Positions 22,931 through 35,618 of a DNA stretch of 64,000 nt are shown here, one piece after another. Numbering within the stretch: position 1 is the first letter of the stretch; the number at the start of each line of letters is the position of its first letter. The position numbers were made by a program, and so were the translations under genes. The stretch comes from Adiantum capillus-veneris. Lineage: Eukaryota; Streptophyta; Polypodiopsida; Polypodiales; Pteridaceae. The DNA is taken from positions 52,746,619-52,810,618 of the forward strand of contig CM043952.1 in the NCBI GenBank assembly GCA_014529385.2, read 5' to 3'. The notes below the pieces were generated by a model. The model ran no database searches. It had not been told where the DNA came from and saw nothing but the letters and a program-made list of their open reading frames with translations.

Positions 22931-23203
22931 TTAGGGCAAACTTGCAAGATAAAGCATGTGATCTAGTGAACCTAAATCTTAGAGATTGTCATCTAGAGGT
23001 ATGCTTTTATTATTAACGTCTCCTTTACCCTACCCTTTTTGGGTGACGTCTCTCACATCTTTGGAAGTTCCTTGAGCATCCTTCTTACGTTTATCGTTGA
23101 TAGAACGCAGTCCTCATATCTCTCTCATTCTCAATTGCGGCCTTCACCATATATGGTGTGCAAATTCTGCGATCTTATCTTATACGTCTTCTCGCAACAA
23201 GAT

Positions 23204-26200
23204 ATGGCTATGAATATTCTCGTCAACGGCTTTCCTTCTGGCCAGCGTTCTGTTCCTCCTTTCCAAGGTCAAGGTTTTCTAGGCTGGAAAGCAAAGAGGT
23301 TGTTAATTCTTGAAGGCGATGAACTCTCCGATGTTGTTCTTGGAAATCGTGTTTGTCCGCCTCAGCCTGTTGATACGGATAAAGATAACGTGCTTATCAC
23401 TGAAGGACCTATATTTGAAGATTGGAATGTTGCCTATACGGATTGGCAACGACATGATAAAGCAGCTCGTCAGTATATTCTTTCTGTTCTTACTGATTCC
23501 CTTTTGCTTGATATGTACGAACTGCCTACTTTCCACGACGTATGGAAGTACCTTATTGCAAACTTTCTGAAGAAATATGTCACAGAAATACTTTATTTGA
23601 GAGGGTTGCTTAACAAGTTACAATATGAAGTTGGTACTGCCATGACGGGACATATTGAATCTTTCAAATATATTATTAATCAACTTGCTGCTGCCAGTGA
23701 TCCTGTTCCACAAAAGCAACTGATTACACTTCTCCTTGATATGGTGAATGACTCTTGTTATGATAACATTGTTACTATTCTCTCTAATAAAGATGGTCTT
23801 GATTTTGACCAAGCCTGCATGTCTTTAATTGAATACTCTCAACGTCAAGAACGTCGTAATGCTAGTCATGATACAGCTATGATTTCACACGAGGAGACTG
23901 AGTCACAACAGATGGAACGGGCTTTTTATGCTCGAAGGCGTCCATTTCAACGAGGAAACCGCAGAGGTGGCCATCGCGGTAATATTTTCTCTCGTCTCAA
24001 ATTTCCTAATAAGAAATGTTCTTACTGCAACAGAAATGGCCATACTGAAGATGATTGTTGGGCACGTCAATATGATGAAGAACACAATATTACCACAAAA
24101 CAACCACATTTATCTAGAGACTCTTCTTCTTCTTCTTGTGAATATTGTGGACGATCTGATCATCCCACTCATATGTGCTATAAGCGTCGATTCGTCACAG
24201 ATCGGAATAGAGCATATGCTACTGAACATCGAAACAACATTGTACCAGAAACAAGCTGCGTCGTATGTTCAGTTTCTCCAGACAGAATACTTCATGTACA
24301 CTATGGATCACTTTTTATTGTCGATTCTGGTGCTACAGGAAATATGACATATCAGTCTAAGTTGCTCCATAACTATCATCCACTGCCTGTTCAACGTGTT
24401 GTTTATCTTGCTGATGATACTACTTGTCAAGTAAAGGGTATTCGAGACTTATATCTTGGTACCTTATCTTCTTCCACTCGAATTTTGCGAGGAGTATTAC
24501 ATGTACCAAATCTTCAACGTAATCTTCTTTCAGTTGCTAGACTTGTTGATCTTGGTCTGTTTGTTGGATTTGATCATACCAAATGCCGAATTGAGAAAGA
24601 TGGACAGACTATAGCCACTGCTCCTCGAAATGGAAATTTGTTTGAACTCTCTCTCAACGATGCTGTAGAAAATGTTGTCACTGCTCTAGGTGATCGTGAT
24701 TGCAAAGTATGGAGTCACCGTTTTGTTCATGCTGATTTCTCAAAACTCCTTGATCTTCAACGTCGTGATCAGCTTGTTCATGGCATGGATCTTAAAGCCC
24801 ATCCTCATATGGGAATTTGTGAATTTTGTGCTCTTGGGAAACACAATCGCAAACCCTTTCCTCTTTCAAATACAACTCATTCTCATGACATATTGGATCT
24901 TGTTCATACTGATATATGTGGACCTCTACCTTCTTCGAGATCACAATATCGCTACTTCATTACTTTCATTGATGATTTCTCAAGGTATACGAATGTATTT
25001 CTACTTAGACAAAAATCTTAAGCCTTATCTGTTTTCAAACAATTCCACAAGGCTGCGGAACTTCAAACTGGTCGTCGCCTTAAGAAGCTTCGTAGTGACA
25101 ATGGAGGCGAATATGTTTCTCGAGAGTTTGTGAGTTACTGTGCTGACAGTGGAATTCATCATGAACACACTATTCCATATTCGCCTCAACAGAACGATGT
25201 TGCTGAACGAAAGAATCGCACTATTCTCAATGCTGTAAGATGTATGCTGATTCATTCTGGCTTATCTCATGTTTTTTGGGCTGAAGCTACTTTGACAACA
25301 GTATTTATTCAGAATCATCTTCCTACTATTGCACCCTCTGGTAAGATACCCATCACAGCATGGACAGGTGACATTCCTTCTGTATCTCATTTTCGAACCT
25401 TTGGATGTATTGCTTATATTCATGTTCCCAAAGAAACACGAACAAAGCTTGATACTCTTGGTCTTAAAGTTATTTTTATTGGATATTCTGACACTTCCAA
25501 AGGCTACAAATTCTATGACCCTTCCTCCAAGAAAGTAATTGTGAATCGTGATGCTACTTTTAACGAACAGCTTATGGGAGGCTCATGGTCCATGGATGAT
25601 TTTGATGATACTAAATCATTGCTTCAAGCTTTTCCATTTCTTTCAGAAGATGAAACTCTTCCTATAGAGCAACTTTCCTCTTCACAACCATCCATTCCGA
25701 ATGTTGCCAATGATGATATTGATATTTTTGTTGATCTGCCTATTGATTTTGAACATGGCTCATGTCATGTTTATGATGACGATATTGCTGATAATGCTTT
25801 TTCTACTTCCGAAGATCCCATTACTTATGATGAAGCTATCTCTTCACCACAAAAGGATCAATGGCAAGAGGATATAGAAGCAGAGTACGATTCTCTTATC
25901 TCTAAAGGTACATGGATACTAACTGAATTACCTCCTGGTCATACGGCTATTAAATGTAAGTGGGTGTATAAGAGAAAAGTAAAAGCAGATGGATCTTTTG
26001 ATAAGTTCAAGGCGCGTTTAGTTGCAAAAGGTTACTCCCAAGTAGCTGGTGTTGATTATCAAGAGACTTTTTCACCAGTTGTTCGCATTACAAGTGTTCG
26101 AGTTTTATTGGCATTTGCTGTTCAATTTGATTTAGAAGCTCATCAAATGGATGTGCGAACTGTTTTTCTTAATGGTGACTTGGAAGAGGAAATTTATATG

Positions 26201-27010
26201 GAACAACCAGAAGGGTTTGTTATTCCAGGTAAAGAAGACCTTGTTGCTCAACTCCATAAGGCACTTTATGGTCTCAAAAAAGCTTCGCGAGCCTGGTATA
26301 CAAAATTTGATCTTTTTCTCACCTCTAAAGGATTCATCTCTTGCTCGTCAGACCCCAACTTATACATAAAACGCCAAAGTAGCAGTTTTGTGATTCTTGC
26401 TCTTTATGTGGATGATACCATCCTTGTTTCCAATGATTTGGGATTTCTTCAGCAAGTGAAAAAGTTATTGTCTTCTGCATTTGATATGGTGGATCTTGGA
26501 GAGATTCACTCGTGTCTTGGCATTCAAATCCAACGGAACCGTATAAAAGGTATTTTATTCCTTCGACAGTCAAAGTTTATTGCAGATACTATTCAAAAAT
26601 TTGGTCTGGAATCTGCACATTCAGCCAACACACCTTGTCTTGCGAGCTCTACGAAGAACACTTCTGACAATGGCGGTCAACTTGTCACAAATCAACCTTA
26701 TGCTAACTTGATTGGATGTCTTCAGTTTGCTGGCATGAACACTCGTCCTGATATTCTATTTGCTGCTAATTATCTTGGACAACATCTTGCATGTCCTTCT
26801 CTTAAGCATTGGTCTGCTGCAAAGCGTGTGTTGAAATACTTGAAAGGCACTACAGATTTTTGTTTAGTCTATCGACGACAACTCACATCGGATTCTATGC
26901 AATCTCTTTCTCTTTTGGGTTACACAGATGCAGACTGGGCAAGCTCACATTTATCTATGCGATCTACTAGTGGAAATTGCTTCTTTATAAATGGTTGTTT
27001 TGTTTCTTGG
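23204..27010 (+). pseudogene. Ty1/Copia gag-pol polyprotein, 5' segment (split by Ty3 insertion)
   Basis: Polyprotein of an LTR retrotransposon: Gag, protease, integrase, reverse transcriptase (RT) and the start of RNase H, in the Copia order. The frame is open from 23039, but the first fitting ATG is at 23204 (MAMNILVNGFPSGQ). Two CCHC knuckles follow (CSYCNRNGHTEDDC and CEYCGRSDHPTHMC). The protease motif is FIVDSGATGNM (about 24320-24350). The integrase zinc region ends ICEFCALGK, and the catalytic D...D...E region includes HTDICGPL, SDNGGEY and PQQNDVAERKN. RT has MDVRTVFLNGDLEEEIYM and YVDDTIL (about 26407-26427), and RNase H begins GYTDADWASS. There is one nonsense codon (TAA, 25019-25021) between LLRQKS and ALSVFKQF; the frame is the same on both sides. 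Coding is cut at codon TGG-ACT-AG by the Ty3 element and resumes at 37998 in frame. Confidence 0.93.
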
Positions 27011-27015
27011 ACTAG

Positions 27016-27293
27016 TGAGACGGTCCGGGGCGGGCAACAAGAAGAGTGGCCTCTACACACCCTTCAAGGCTCCCGTGCTGCTCAATGGGGCTGGGGCACA
27101 ACACAACACAAACCAAAACAACAAACCCACCGCCAAATCCCAACTACACAAGGGGCACCACCTAGTTTAAGAGCGAACTAGGACGCAAAAGAGGAGAATC
27201 GTTAGAGCAACCCACAAACAAGCAAGGAATTTACACTAACCCTAACACCAATGGAATACTCTCACACACTAAAACACGAGAGAGGGAGATAGA

Positions 27294-27325
<32 letters not shown>

Positions 27326-29703
27326 TAGTGCTCGGGCTGCTTTGAAATGTATCGGCGATGATCAATCAAACACAACTATATATTTAAGAAAGAGAGAGAA
27401 AGGGGGAGGGGGTGCTTGTTGCATTAATACCTTCTTACAAATCTGTCATGACAAATCAAAGTGAGATTAGTACTTGTTCAACATAGCTTGCGTAAATTTC
27501 ACCACAACACATCACTAGAAAATCCACCCCAATCACTGTCTTAAGGCCAGGGGAGTCCTCTCCACCCTGTCGCCCTCTTACAGTATGTGGGATTTATGGC
27601 TAGATTGATGACAACACCAGAGACAAGCTATCAAGAACTTAAAAAAAACCAAGACACTTACGCATCATTGTTGTCCATTACTTCACGTTGGAAGGGAGAC
27701 AAAATATCCAAGATTAGTCCAAATCCACCCTCCTTGATTCAGCGAATGTTGGGCTTACACTAGTAGGAGAAATGATAGATTTCCTACTCTCAATTGAATG
27801 ATCACTCTCTCTCTTACAATGGCATAGATTTCCCTTGCTAATCCCCTATTACAACACATGCACATGCATAAGACAATGAGCTTCCACTCAAGAGCTCCTT
27901 CTAGAGAGGTTGAGCTTGGCTTCTCAAGCTATAGCATAGTGCTCTTGCTAATGGCTTCCCCTTTGTGCTAGCTACACCCTCCTTTTATAGCAATTTTGAA
28001 GGCTAGGGTTACTCCTCTAACCATGGTTGGGTTAGATTTTCATCAATTTATCTAATTTCTTTTGCTTGGAATTATCAAGAAGTTGGTGAGGAAAGAGAGA
28101 GGAGAGAAATGGAGGTGATAGGACTTTTCATAGTGGGTTAGTGTTAGTAGAGTTAGTATTAATTTACAAAGGGAATTGGATATTTACAATGGGAGTATCC
28201 ATGTAGGATACAAATAAGGAAGAAAAAAACTCTTAAGAGGTAAGAAAAGGTGGCTTTCTTACAAGGTTGATGCTCCAAGTGTCTTGAGTAGGGCTGATTT
28301 TGACGCTTGTTGACGGTCCACTAGCTTTGACGGTACATTTCTTCTCCACTCTTGACCTTCCTTGAGAGACAAGGTAATTGAAGCTGAGTAATCAACCACC
28401 ATGATGCTGTCTTTTAAGAGAAGAGGATGAATTTTGTGGTTTTTTTATAGATATGGGTAAATTGGAGGAGGAAAAATGAGACTAGGTGGTCAATTTTTGA
28501 ATGGAATTGTGTGTGGGAGGTATGAGTTCACCATGGTTTCTCTTATTCTTCAAGGTTGAGGAGAAGGTGAGTAGTGTGCAGAGAGGAGTGGTGAGAAAGA
28601 TGGGGATGATGAGTGGAGAAGTGTGTGTGAAAGAGGAAAATGATAAAGTGGAAGAGAGAGTGTGGCTGCATAGCATGGGAAATCTGGGGTCCACTAAAAA
28701 ACTCATAGCTCACAGCTCGTAGCTCAAAAAAATATGAAAACATTTGAGGCAAAAGTTCAGCCCACGAGCTACAACTTTTGTTTGTAGTACCTTTTCAAAT
28801 TCGGAGAGCAAGTGAACTTTAAAAATTCAGCAAAACCGACAGTTTTTTTCCACTGCAAGGTCCTTGTGGGGTCCTTCTTTGGATGATTCTTTTGAATACC
28901 TCCAAGAGTGAGCCCTCCATAGTGCATGTATGCATGCCACCTACCCTTGACCTTATTTGGTAGGTCTATAATTGAAGATGTTGTTGAGATTAGGATATAA
29001 GTGAATAGTACAACTAAGAAAATCAAATATTGAGGGGTCTAAAAAATATGTACATGTCAAATATAAATAATATAGGTGGAAAAATATAAAGGGGTCAAAA
29101 TAAATCTCTCTCATTATAAGTCTACCATAAAAAGATGAATATTTTTGGTGGTCTAATTTATGAGAGTAATAGAGAATATATGTAGGAAGGAAAAAATCAC
29201 AATAGTGAAAAAAATATACACATAAATAGAACTAGTTTTTTTGGATTTTTGTTGGGATGGAGTTACACAAAATATAAGAGAAGCTTACATGAAAATATTT
29301 CTATATGGAATAAAGAGTATGAAAAATGGTAAGAAAAAATTGTGGTAATGGTGAGGCAATGTACAGAGCATAAATAACACACACCTAGGTAGAAATATTT
29401 AAATAAATACCAAAATAATTATGAAAAAATCTTTTATTTAGGCCCTATATACAAAGAAATATTTACATATGCATGGGCCATAATATACTTATATTTTTTA
29501 TTTTTTTTATTTTTTATTTTTTTGGCTCAACTAGCCCAATGACTAGCTAATTGAGGGTTTTTGAAGAAGATATGGGAAAAGTCCCGTGTCTCACGCACGC
29601 CTATGTACAGTGAAATGGTAGGGATAGCCACAGTGTTTGGGTGATTTTGGTAGGGTGAGGTAACTCATTGTGGCAATTACAAAGAGCCGAAAAACGGCTA
29701 TCA
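27016..29703 (-). repeat. Ty3 3' LTR (left copy, complete)
   Basis: 2688 bp, TG...CA in either orientation (TGAGACGG... to ...GGCTATCA on the plus strand). The outermost 86 bp (27016-27101) are GC-rich and absent from the other copy. The LTR has no credible ORF. It contains a GA tract at 27291-27326 and a TATA-like box at 27376-27385. Confidence 0.93.
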
Positions 29704-29719
29704 TTAGCCCTCCCCCTGG
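29704..29719 (-). promoter_or_regulatory. Ty3 polypurine tract
   Basis: Minus strand CCAGGGGGAGGGCTAA, immediately followed by the 3' LTR start TGATAGCC. It primes plus-strand DNA synthesis and independently confirms that the element lies on the minus strand. Confidence 0.9.
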
Positions 29720-29731
29720 ATGATGGTATAT

Positions 29732-32700
29732 TCATGTACCATCATAGAGCATCTTTTCCAAAGAGAGTGCTTCAGAGTCCTTGACGAGATCTTTATTGTT
29801 TGGCCCCTCAGAATTTTGGCTGGAGTTACACTCATGCTTCATGTAGCAATACTTACATGAGACAGCGGCCTTTGGACAGATCTTTGGTAGATCCTTTGGT
29901 AGAAGGCGACTCAAATAGGGCTTCAAGCGATACCCGTTTACTTTCCTGGAGTGCTCTTTACCATTCAAGTCCATAAGCTGATAGTAACTTGAATTGAAAG
30001 CCTTCTTGACTATGTATGGCCCTTGCCATCTTGTTTCAAACTTGGCATCAAAACGATTGTCAAGTCGATTGTCATACCTTAGCACAAGCTCTCCTTCCTT
30101 GATGCCTTTGTCCTTCAGTTTCTTGTCGTGCGTTTCTTTCGCTTGTGTGGCTTTCCTCTTGTAGCACTCGTATGCTACTTCTCTTTTCCACTCAAGCTCC
30201 ACTAACGTAAGAAGTTGATCCATCCATACCTCTTGATCATCTTGTGCTGATTTGCCATGAAGTCGCATTGTTGGAATGTTTAGCTCAATTGGCTGTAAAG
30301 CCTCTTGACCATAGACCAAGTGAAATGGTGTCAACTCCGTGGCTTCCCTATATGTGGTTCGATACGCCCACAAGGCACCATCCAAGAAGTCATCCCATAA
30401 TTTTGTCTTGTTTTGCACCATCTTTCTAATGATTCCTGCAATGACACCATTAGCCTTCTCCACCAAACCATTTGACTGTGGGTAGTATGGTGTGCTATGA
30501 CGATGTAGAATGTGAAGCTCTTCACAAACTTCTGTGAGCAATCCTTTTCTAAACCCTGGACCATTATCAGAAACAATCTCCAAAGGTGTGCCAAATCTAC
30601 AACAAATGTGAGTGTAGACGAATTTGCTCACTGTCTTCTCATTTACCTTTGCCACACTTTGTGCTTCCACCCACCTAGTCATATAGTCTACAGCCACTAG
30701 AATGTAGAGTTTACCATTTTTTGTCCTAGGCAGAGGACCCATAGCATCAATGCCCCACTTTTCAAAGGGTCCATTTGCAAGCACTATTTGCCTCGGGCCA
30801 TGCACCAACCTTCTATTTCCATTTATCTGACAAGTGTGACAACTTTTACACCAATGTTGAACATCCACATGCAAACTTGGCCAAACATACCCCGAAAGCA
30901 AAATCTTCTTCACAGTTAATTCTTGGGCAAAATGACCACCACATGCTTCTTCATGCAAACCTTTTAGAATGGCTGAAATTTCCTCAATAGTTGGTACTCT
31001 TCGGCATACTTGATCCCTCCCTCTTAGATAGAGGGAGCCTTCTAGGAAGAGATATACGCTTGCCTTCTTCATGAGTCTCCTCTTCTGAGCTTTTGTGAAG
31101 TCTGGTGGAAACTCACCCTCCAAAATGTAGCCAATGATGGGAGCCAATGACTCCAATCCCTGGTACCTCGGTTGCTTCACAGCAGCCGCCACCATGATGA
31201 CCTGCACTTCTTTCTTTACACATGCAACGGCTTGTTGTGCAAGTAAATCAGCATCTTCATTCTGTTTCCTAGGAATATGATATAGTTGCACTTCTTCAAA
31301 TTGATTAAACAATCTACGAATGGCATGAACTTTTGTCCGTAAGCTCTCATTCTTGCATGCCCAAATGCCTAAAATCTGTTTAACAATGAGAAGTGCATCT
31401 CCCTTTACCATGAGGCGTTGTATCCCTTGGCCAATGCACATCTTCAAACCATGAAGTAGAGTGTCATATTCTGCTTCATTGTTGCTAGCTGAACTTGGTA
31501 GATTGAACTTCTCTTTCATGACCACCTCTCCACTTGGGTTGAGCAACACTAGCCCTCCCCCTGCTTTTCCTGTGGCTCGACGAAAAGCTCCATCAAAGAA
31601 CAAAGTAAAAGCATTAGGAATACTTTTTGGTGGTGGCAATGGTAGGGTCTTTACTTCAGGCACCTTAATCTCCTTTTCGTGCACCCTATAAGTGAGAATC
31701 CCTGCCAATTGTGCACGCACACTATCTTCTACCTTGAAAGAGTATTGAAACTCTTGCAACTCCATAATCCACTTTGAGATCCTAGTACTAAGATTCATTT
31801 GAGATGACACCCAAGGGAACAAATTTTCTGCAGTGAGAATTACAAAAGGTTTTGGTAGCAGGTAGGATCTAAACTTTCTCACCGCAAACATGAGAGAAAG
31901 CATCATGAGTTCTGCTTCTGTGTAGTCTCTCTCCAAAGCATTCATGACCCTACTAGCAAAGTAGATGGGTCGCATCCTTGTACTGTGGGGATCTTGTTGT
32001 AGCAACACAGCACCAATTGTTTCCCTTCCAACACTAGAGCTAACAAAGAATGTGTACTCCCAACAAGGAGGCATGAGTGTTGGTAGCTCTGACAAAATGA
32101 CTTTAATGTTACAAAAATACTCTTCAATCTCATCAGACCATGCAAATTCTACTTGTTGTGTTAACTTTTGCAAAGGATGAAGCAACTCCGAGGCTAAGTG
32201 AATGAAGCGTGACATATACTTCACCTTCTGAATGAAAGAGATGACCTCCTTAAGACTCTTGGGTGATGGTAGCTCAATAAGAGCCTTTGCCTTTGAAGGA
32301 TCCACCTCAATGCCTTTATAGGAAACCTTGTGACCAAGCAAGATCACTTCATCCTCAGCTATGTGACACTTGTCGGGGTTGAGTTGACCTCCCATGTCAT
32401 AGAGCTTCTTTAAACCTTCTTCTACCCTTTGTAGATGCAATGATTTTGAGCTATAAATGCAAAAATCATCAATAAAAACCCTAATGGACTTTCCAAAGAA
32501 TGCTTGAAACACCATGTTCATGAAGCGTTGGAAAGTTGCAGGAGCATTTGTCAGGCCAAATGGCATGACTCTAAAAGCATAACAACCCCAAGGAGTGATA
32601 AAGGTTGTTTTCAATTGATCCTCCAATGCGATACCTATTTGAAATTAACTCGAGTAGCCATCACACACAGTGTACTTCTCATGACCAGCTACTTCATTTA

Positions 32701-33706
32701 GTATCTCATCCTGAAATGGGAGGGGAAAGTGATCTCTTTTTGTTGCCTCATTAAGTGGACGATAATCCACACACACCCTCCACTTGCCGTTTTTCTTAGG
32801 AGTGACAACAACGGGAGAGACCCACTCTGAATTCTCCACTGGATAAATGAAACCTGCTGCTAGAAGCTTTCTTACCTCCTTGAAAAGAGCTTGCTCCTTA
32901 ATGACTCCTAGCCTTCGTAGCTTTTGAGCCTTAGGTGTGGCCTCTGGCTTCAACTCAATCTTGTGTTGAACAACATCTACTCCACGCACATCGGTGTAGT
33001 CTTTAGCAAAAAGACTTGGAAATTTCCTTAGCACACATTTGAACTCCTCTCTTTCATCCTTTGTAAGTGTTGTAGACAACATACCTTCTAACATTCCTTC
33101 ATCTTCCACCTTTTGGTTCTCTTGAGGACCTACCTCCTCCAAGCCTTGACAAGAGGTCTCTTGGATGCTTGGCTTAAATCTTACCCCCATGACTTCGATG
33201 GAAGACTCCTCTTCAGTAATGCTGCCGCTACTTTCTTCATCTGAAGTGCTATCGGTCCAACCTTCTTCCGTCTCACTTTGAGATGATTCTTCATGGAGCT
33301 CCTCTTGGCGTTGCTCCTTCATGTCAAAGACAACCTTCTTATGATTTTCATTCCTGCAAATTGATTTCCCACTCTCCCAATCCTGCAAAGCTCGCATTTT
33401 CATTAGCCATGGTCTTCCTAGGATAAATGGATAACCACTTCCCTTGGTCGACATAACATAAAAATCCACTGCCTTCTTAATGCCAAAGGCCTCCACAAAA
33501 ACATTTTTACAAATGCCTACGCACCTAGCCTTGCTATTGTTTGCCATTTTCACTTTGATTTCAGGTGTCTCATGGATGTGCATGCCTAGTCTTTGCATGA
33601 GCCCTTCTGTCATGATGCAAATTTGTGCACCCCCATCCACTAGACCTTTCCTAACGAATCTTCCTTTTATGTAACAATCTAGCACAGGTGTAATATCCTC
33701 GTTCAT
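29732..33706 (-). pseudogene. pol: Ty3 protease-RT-RNase H-RNase H-integrase, one in-frame stop
   Basis: Enzymes for processing, reverse transcription and integration. The protease (from about 33650) has GLVDGGAQICIM, DGG at the active site, and ends FILGRPWL. RT begins around 32900 (WVSPVVVTPKKNGKWRVCVD). It is interrupted by one TAA (32647-32645) between CDGYSS and FQIGIALEDQ, in frame on both sides; family members have Tyr or a similar residue there. It then continues with RVMPFGLTNAPATFQRF and the catalytic FIDDF. RNase H 1 is at about 32090-31690 (AVLLQQD, AELMMLSLMFAVRKFRSYLL). RNase H 2 is at about 31610-31210 (LFFDGAFRRATGKAGGG, SNNEAEYDTLLHGL, RKQNEDADLLA). The integrase has HEEACGGHF...CKSCHTC, GIDAMGPL, VSDNGPGF and NGLVEKANGV, then a chromodomain-free tail. 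The stop is at 29734-29732, just before the PPT. Confidence 0.92.
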
Positions 33707-33775
33707 TTCAACATGTGCAATTTTTACAACAGGAAAAACTCTCTTTTACCTTTCTCCTAGTGCTAACTGCCTTTG

Positions 33776-35011
33776 TTAAATCCCTCCTAACTTGTGGGCA
33801 TAATGCAAGAAACTGAGGCCATGAGATATCAGGACCCTTACCTCGCATGTCTTCCAACAGGTTGTATGGAGCCATACCATGTCCAAGAGGGAAGTCTTGG
33901 AGATTGATACGACGTCGAGTCCTCTTAGCTTCCTTGGTCTCCTTTGCCTTCTTGCCTTGTCCATGGTCACTCTATGATGTGACACCCTCTTTCTCTTTAC
34001 CTTTTCCTGGCCACGCTTAATGCCATTGGCTTCCATGTCAAACTCATTTGAATTTGTCACCTCTACCACATGCACATTTGGATCTGGCAAAGGTGGAACT
34101 CCTTCTACCCCTTGTGGAGGTGGTCTTGGTCCATTTGGCCTTTGTAGAAGCCTTGGTTGTTGACCAGCTCCTTCTCCTGCATTCATCACTGGGTAATTCA
34201 AGTTAGGTCTCCCTGGCTCTCCACGGGGCCAAGGACAATTATACATCCCATGTCCAGACTCTCCGCAATTCCAACATTGCAAGACTCTCCTAGTTCGTGG
34301 CTCTCTCTCTTCTGACTTCTTTGCTTGTCCCTTTGGACCTACAGCTTGTGCAAGGTGAATTGACAGGCTGCTTAAAGATTCATTTAGCTTCTCAATCACT
34401 TCAGCCGTTACATCAGGAAGCTCCCTAGATGTTGATGCTTGTGACTTACCTTTGGGTCTAAGAACTTCTATTGGAACCTCTCCCCTTAAGCACTTGAGTT
34501 TCCTATACTTCTCAGCAGCCCTAGTTTCCGCTGCATCAAAAGTAGCAGGTGCACCCGCCTCAACTTTTACCTTAAGGTCAGGAAAGAGTCCGGCTATGAA
34601 CCTCTCCTTCTTTAAAAATTCTGCACCATCACCAGGGTTAGCAACATTTCGTATCCATAGAGCCCAAAGACGTAGAAACTCTTGCTTGTACAAGTAGTAG
34701 TCATCTAAGTCTTTTTGCTTATGAGAAACAATGTCTTGCCATAGTTTTTGAGAGTTTTGGGGATCAAAGAAGTATCTCTTAAAACGATTCAACACTTCTA
34801 TGTAATTCCCCTTAACTTCCTCAGGCAAAGAGTCAAACCAAGTACTAGCATCTTTCCTAAGGACCACCTCAAACATTTCTACATGTTCTTGATCGGTTAC
34901 TATCCTCTTGATACGGCAAGACATCTTGAAATTTGCTAAAAATAATTCTGCATCCTCTCCAGGCTCTCCAAAGAAAAGAGGATATCCAGACATTTGGCGT
35001 TGGCTCTCCAT
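33776..35011 (-). pseudogene. gag: Ty3 gag
   Basis: Capsid/nucleocapsid precursor of the nested Ty3 element. It starts at ATG 35011 (MESQRQMSGYPLFFGEPGED). Residues 40-170 form the retrotransposon gag domain (ASTWFDSLPEEV, LNRFKRYFFDPQN, EFLRLWALW, ERFIAGLFPDLK). One CCHC knuckle, CWNCGESGHGMYNCP, is at about residue 250, followed by a Pro-rich linker. From about 34010 to 33735 the sensible reading lies in a neighbouring frame (short motifs MAPYNLLED and WPQFLALCPQVRRDL are visible there). That frame has its own TAG near 33970. The stops at 33776-33778 and 33746-33748 in the gag frame are therefore side effects of one shift near 34000 and a compensating one near the T-run at 33733-33738. In relatives gag and pol are probably a single frame. 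Confidence 0.9.
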
Positions 35012-35060
35012 TATTATGAAAGATTACAACACGAGTTACAATAAGGGATACAATAGAGAT

Positions 35061-35400
35061 TTAGAACCACTCGCCTGCAAATGAAGAAGTGAGAAAATAC
35101 CACTCTAGGTTTTCTTCTTCAGCTATCCAAGCTTCAATAAGGTCTCGATTTGTTTGATCAAAACAAAAAGGTAGACTATTGATGAGCTCTAAGAAGGGTT
35201 GAAATTCTTCAAAGCTAAGGCGATAAACAGAAATCTCTAGAACTTCATTTTCTGGATCCAAAAGAGCAACCACGTCCCAAGTGATAAATTGCACTTGCTC
35301 TACAATTCCCAACGCACAAGCGGTTTGTATAAAAACTAGATCTTCATGCTCGTCGAAGGCCGTGAGAAAGTAGCAATTGACTAGGAGCACAACACAAACC
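35061..35400 (-). CDS. small ORF upstream of gag (possible ORF0), 5' truncated
   Basis: An open frame between the 5' LTR and gag ends at 35061-35063. The convincing part starts after the LTR junction: AFDEHEDLVFIQTACALG, then EQVQFITWDVVALLDPENEV, a Phe/Leu-rich stretch (FEEFQPFLELINSLPFCF) and EAWIAEEENLEWYF. It is acidic, of mixed composition and reads like protein rather than leader sequence, with no ATG near its beginning. It could be the remainder of an accessory ORF whose start was lost with the LTR end and primer site. Some Tat-lineage elements (Ogre, for example) carry an extra ORF before gag; that is the closest known parallel. It is not in frame with gag (gag ATG 35011-35009, 49 bp further on). 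I do not recognise a domain. It may still be chance. Confidence 0.4.
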
Positions 35401-35571
35401 AAAACAACAAACCCACCGCCAAATCCCAACTACACAAGGGGCACCACCTAGTTTAAGAGCGAACTAGGACGCAAAAGAGGAGAATCGTTAGAGCAACCCA
35501 CAAACAAGCAAGGAATTTACACTAACCCTAACACCAATGGAATACTCTCACACACTAAAACACGAGAGAGG

Positions 35572-35618
<47 letters not shown>

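Noticed and set aside
28482-29026. Short ORFs in the Ty3 LTR, repeated at 36772-37316
   Set aside because: They appear twice only because the LTR does; several are on opposite strands of the same bases and have no motif.
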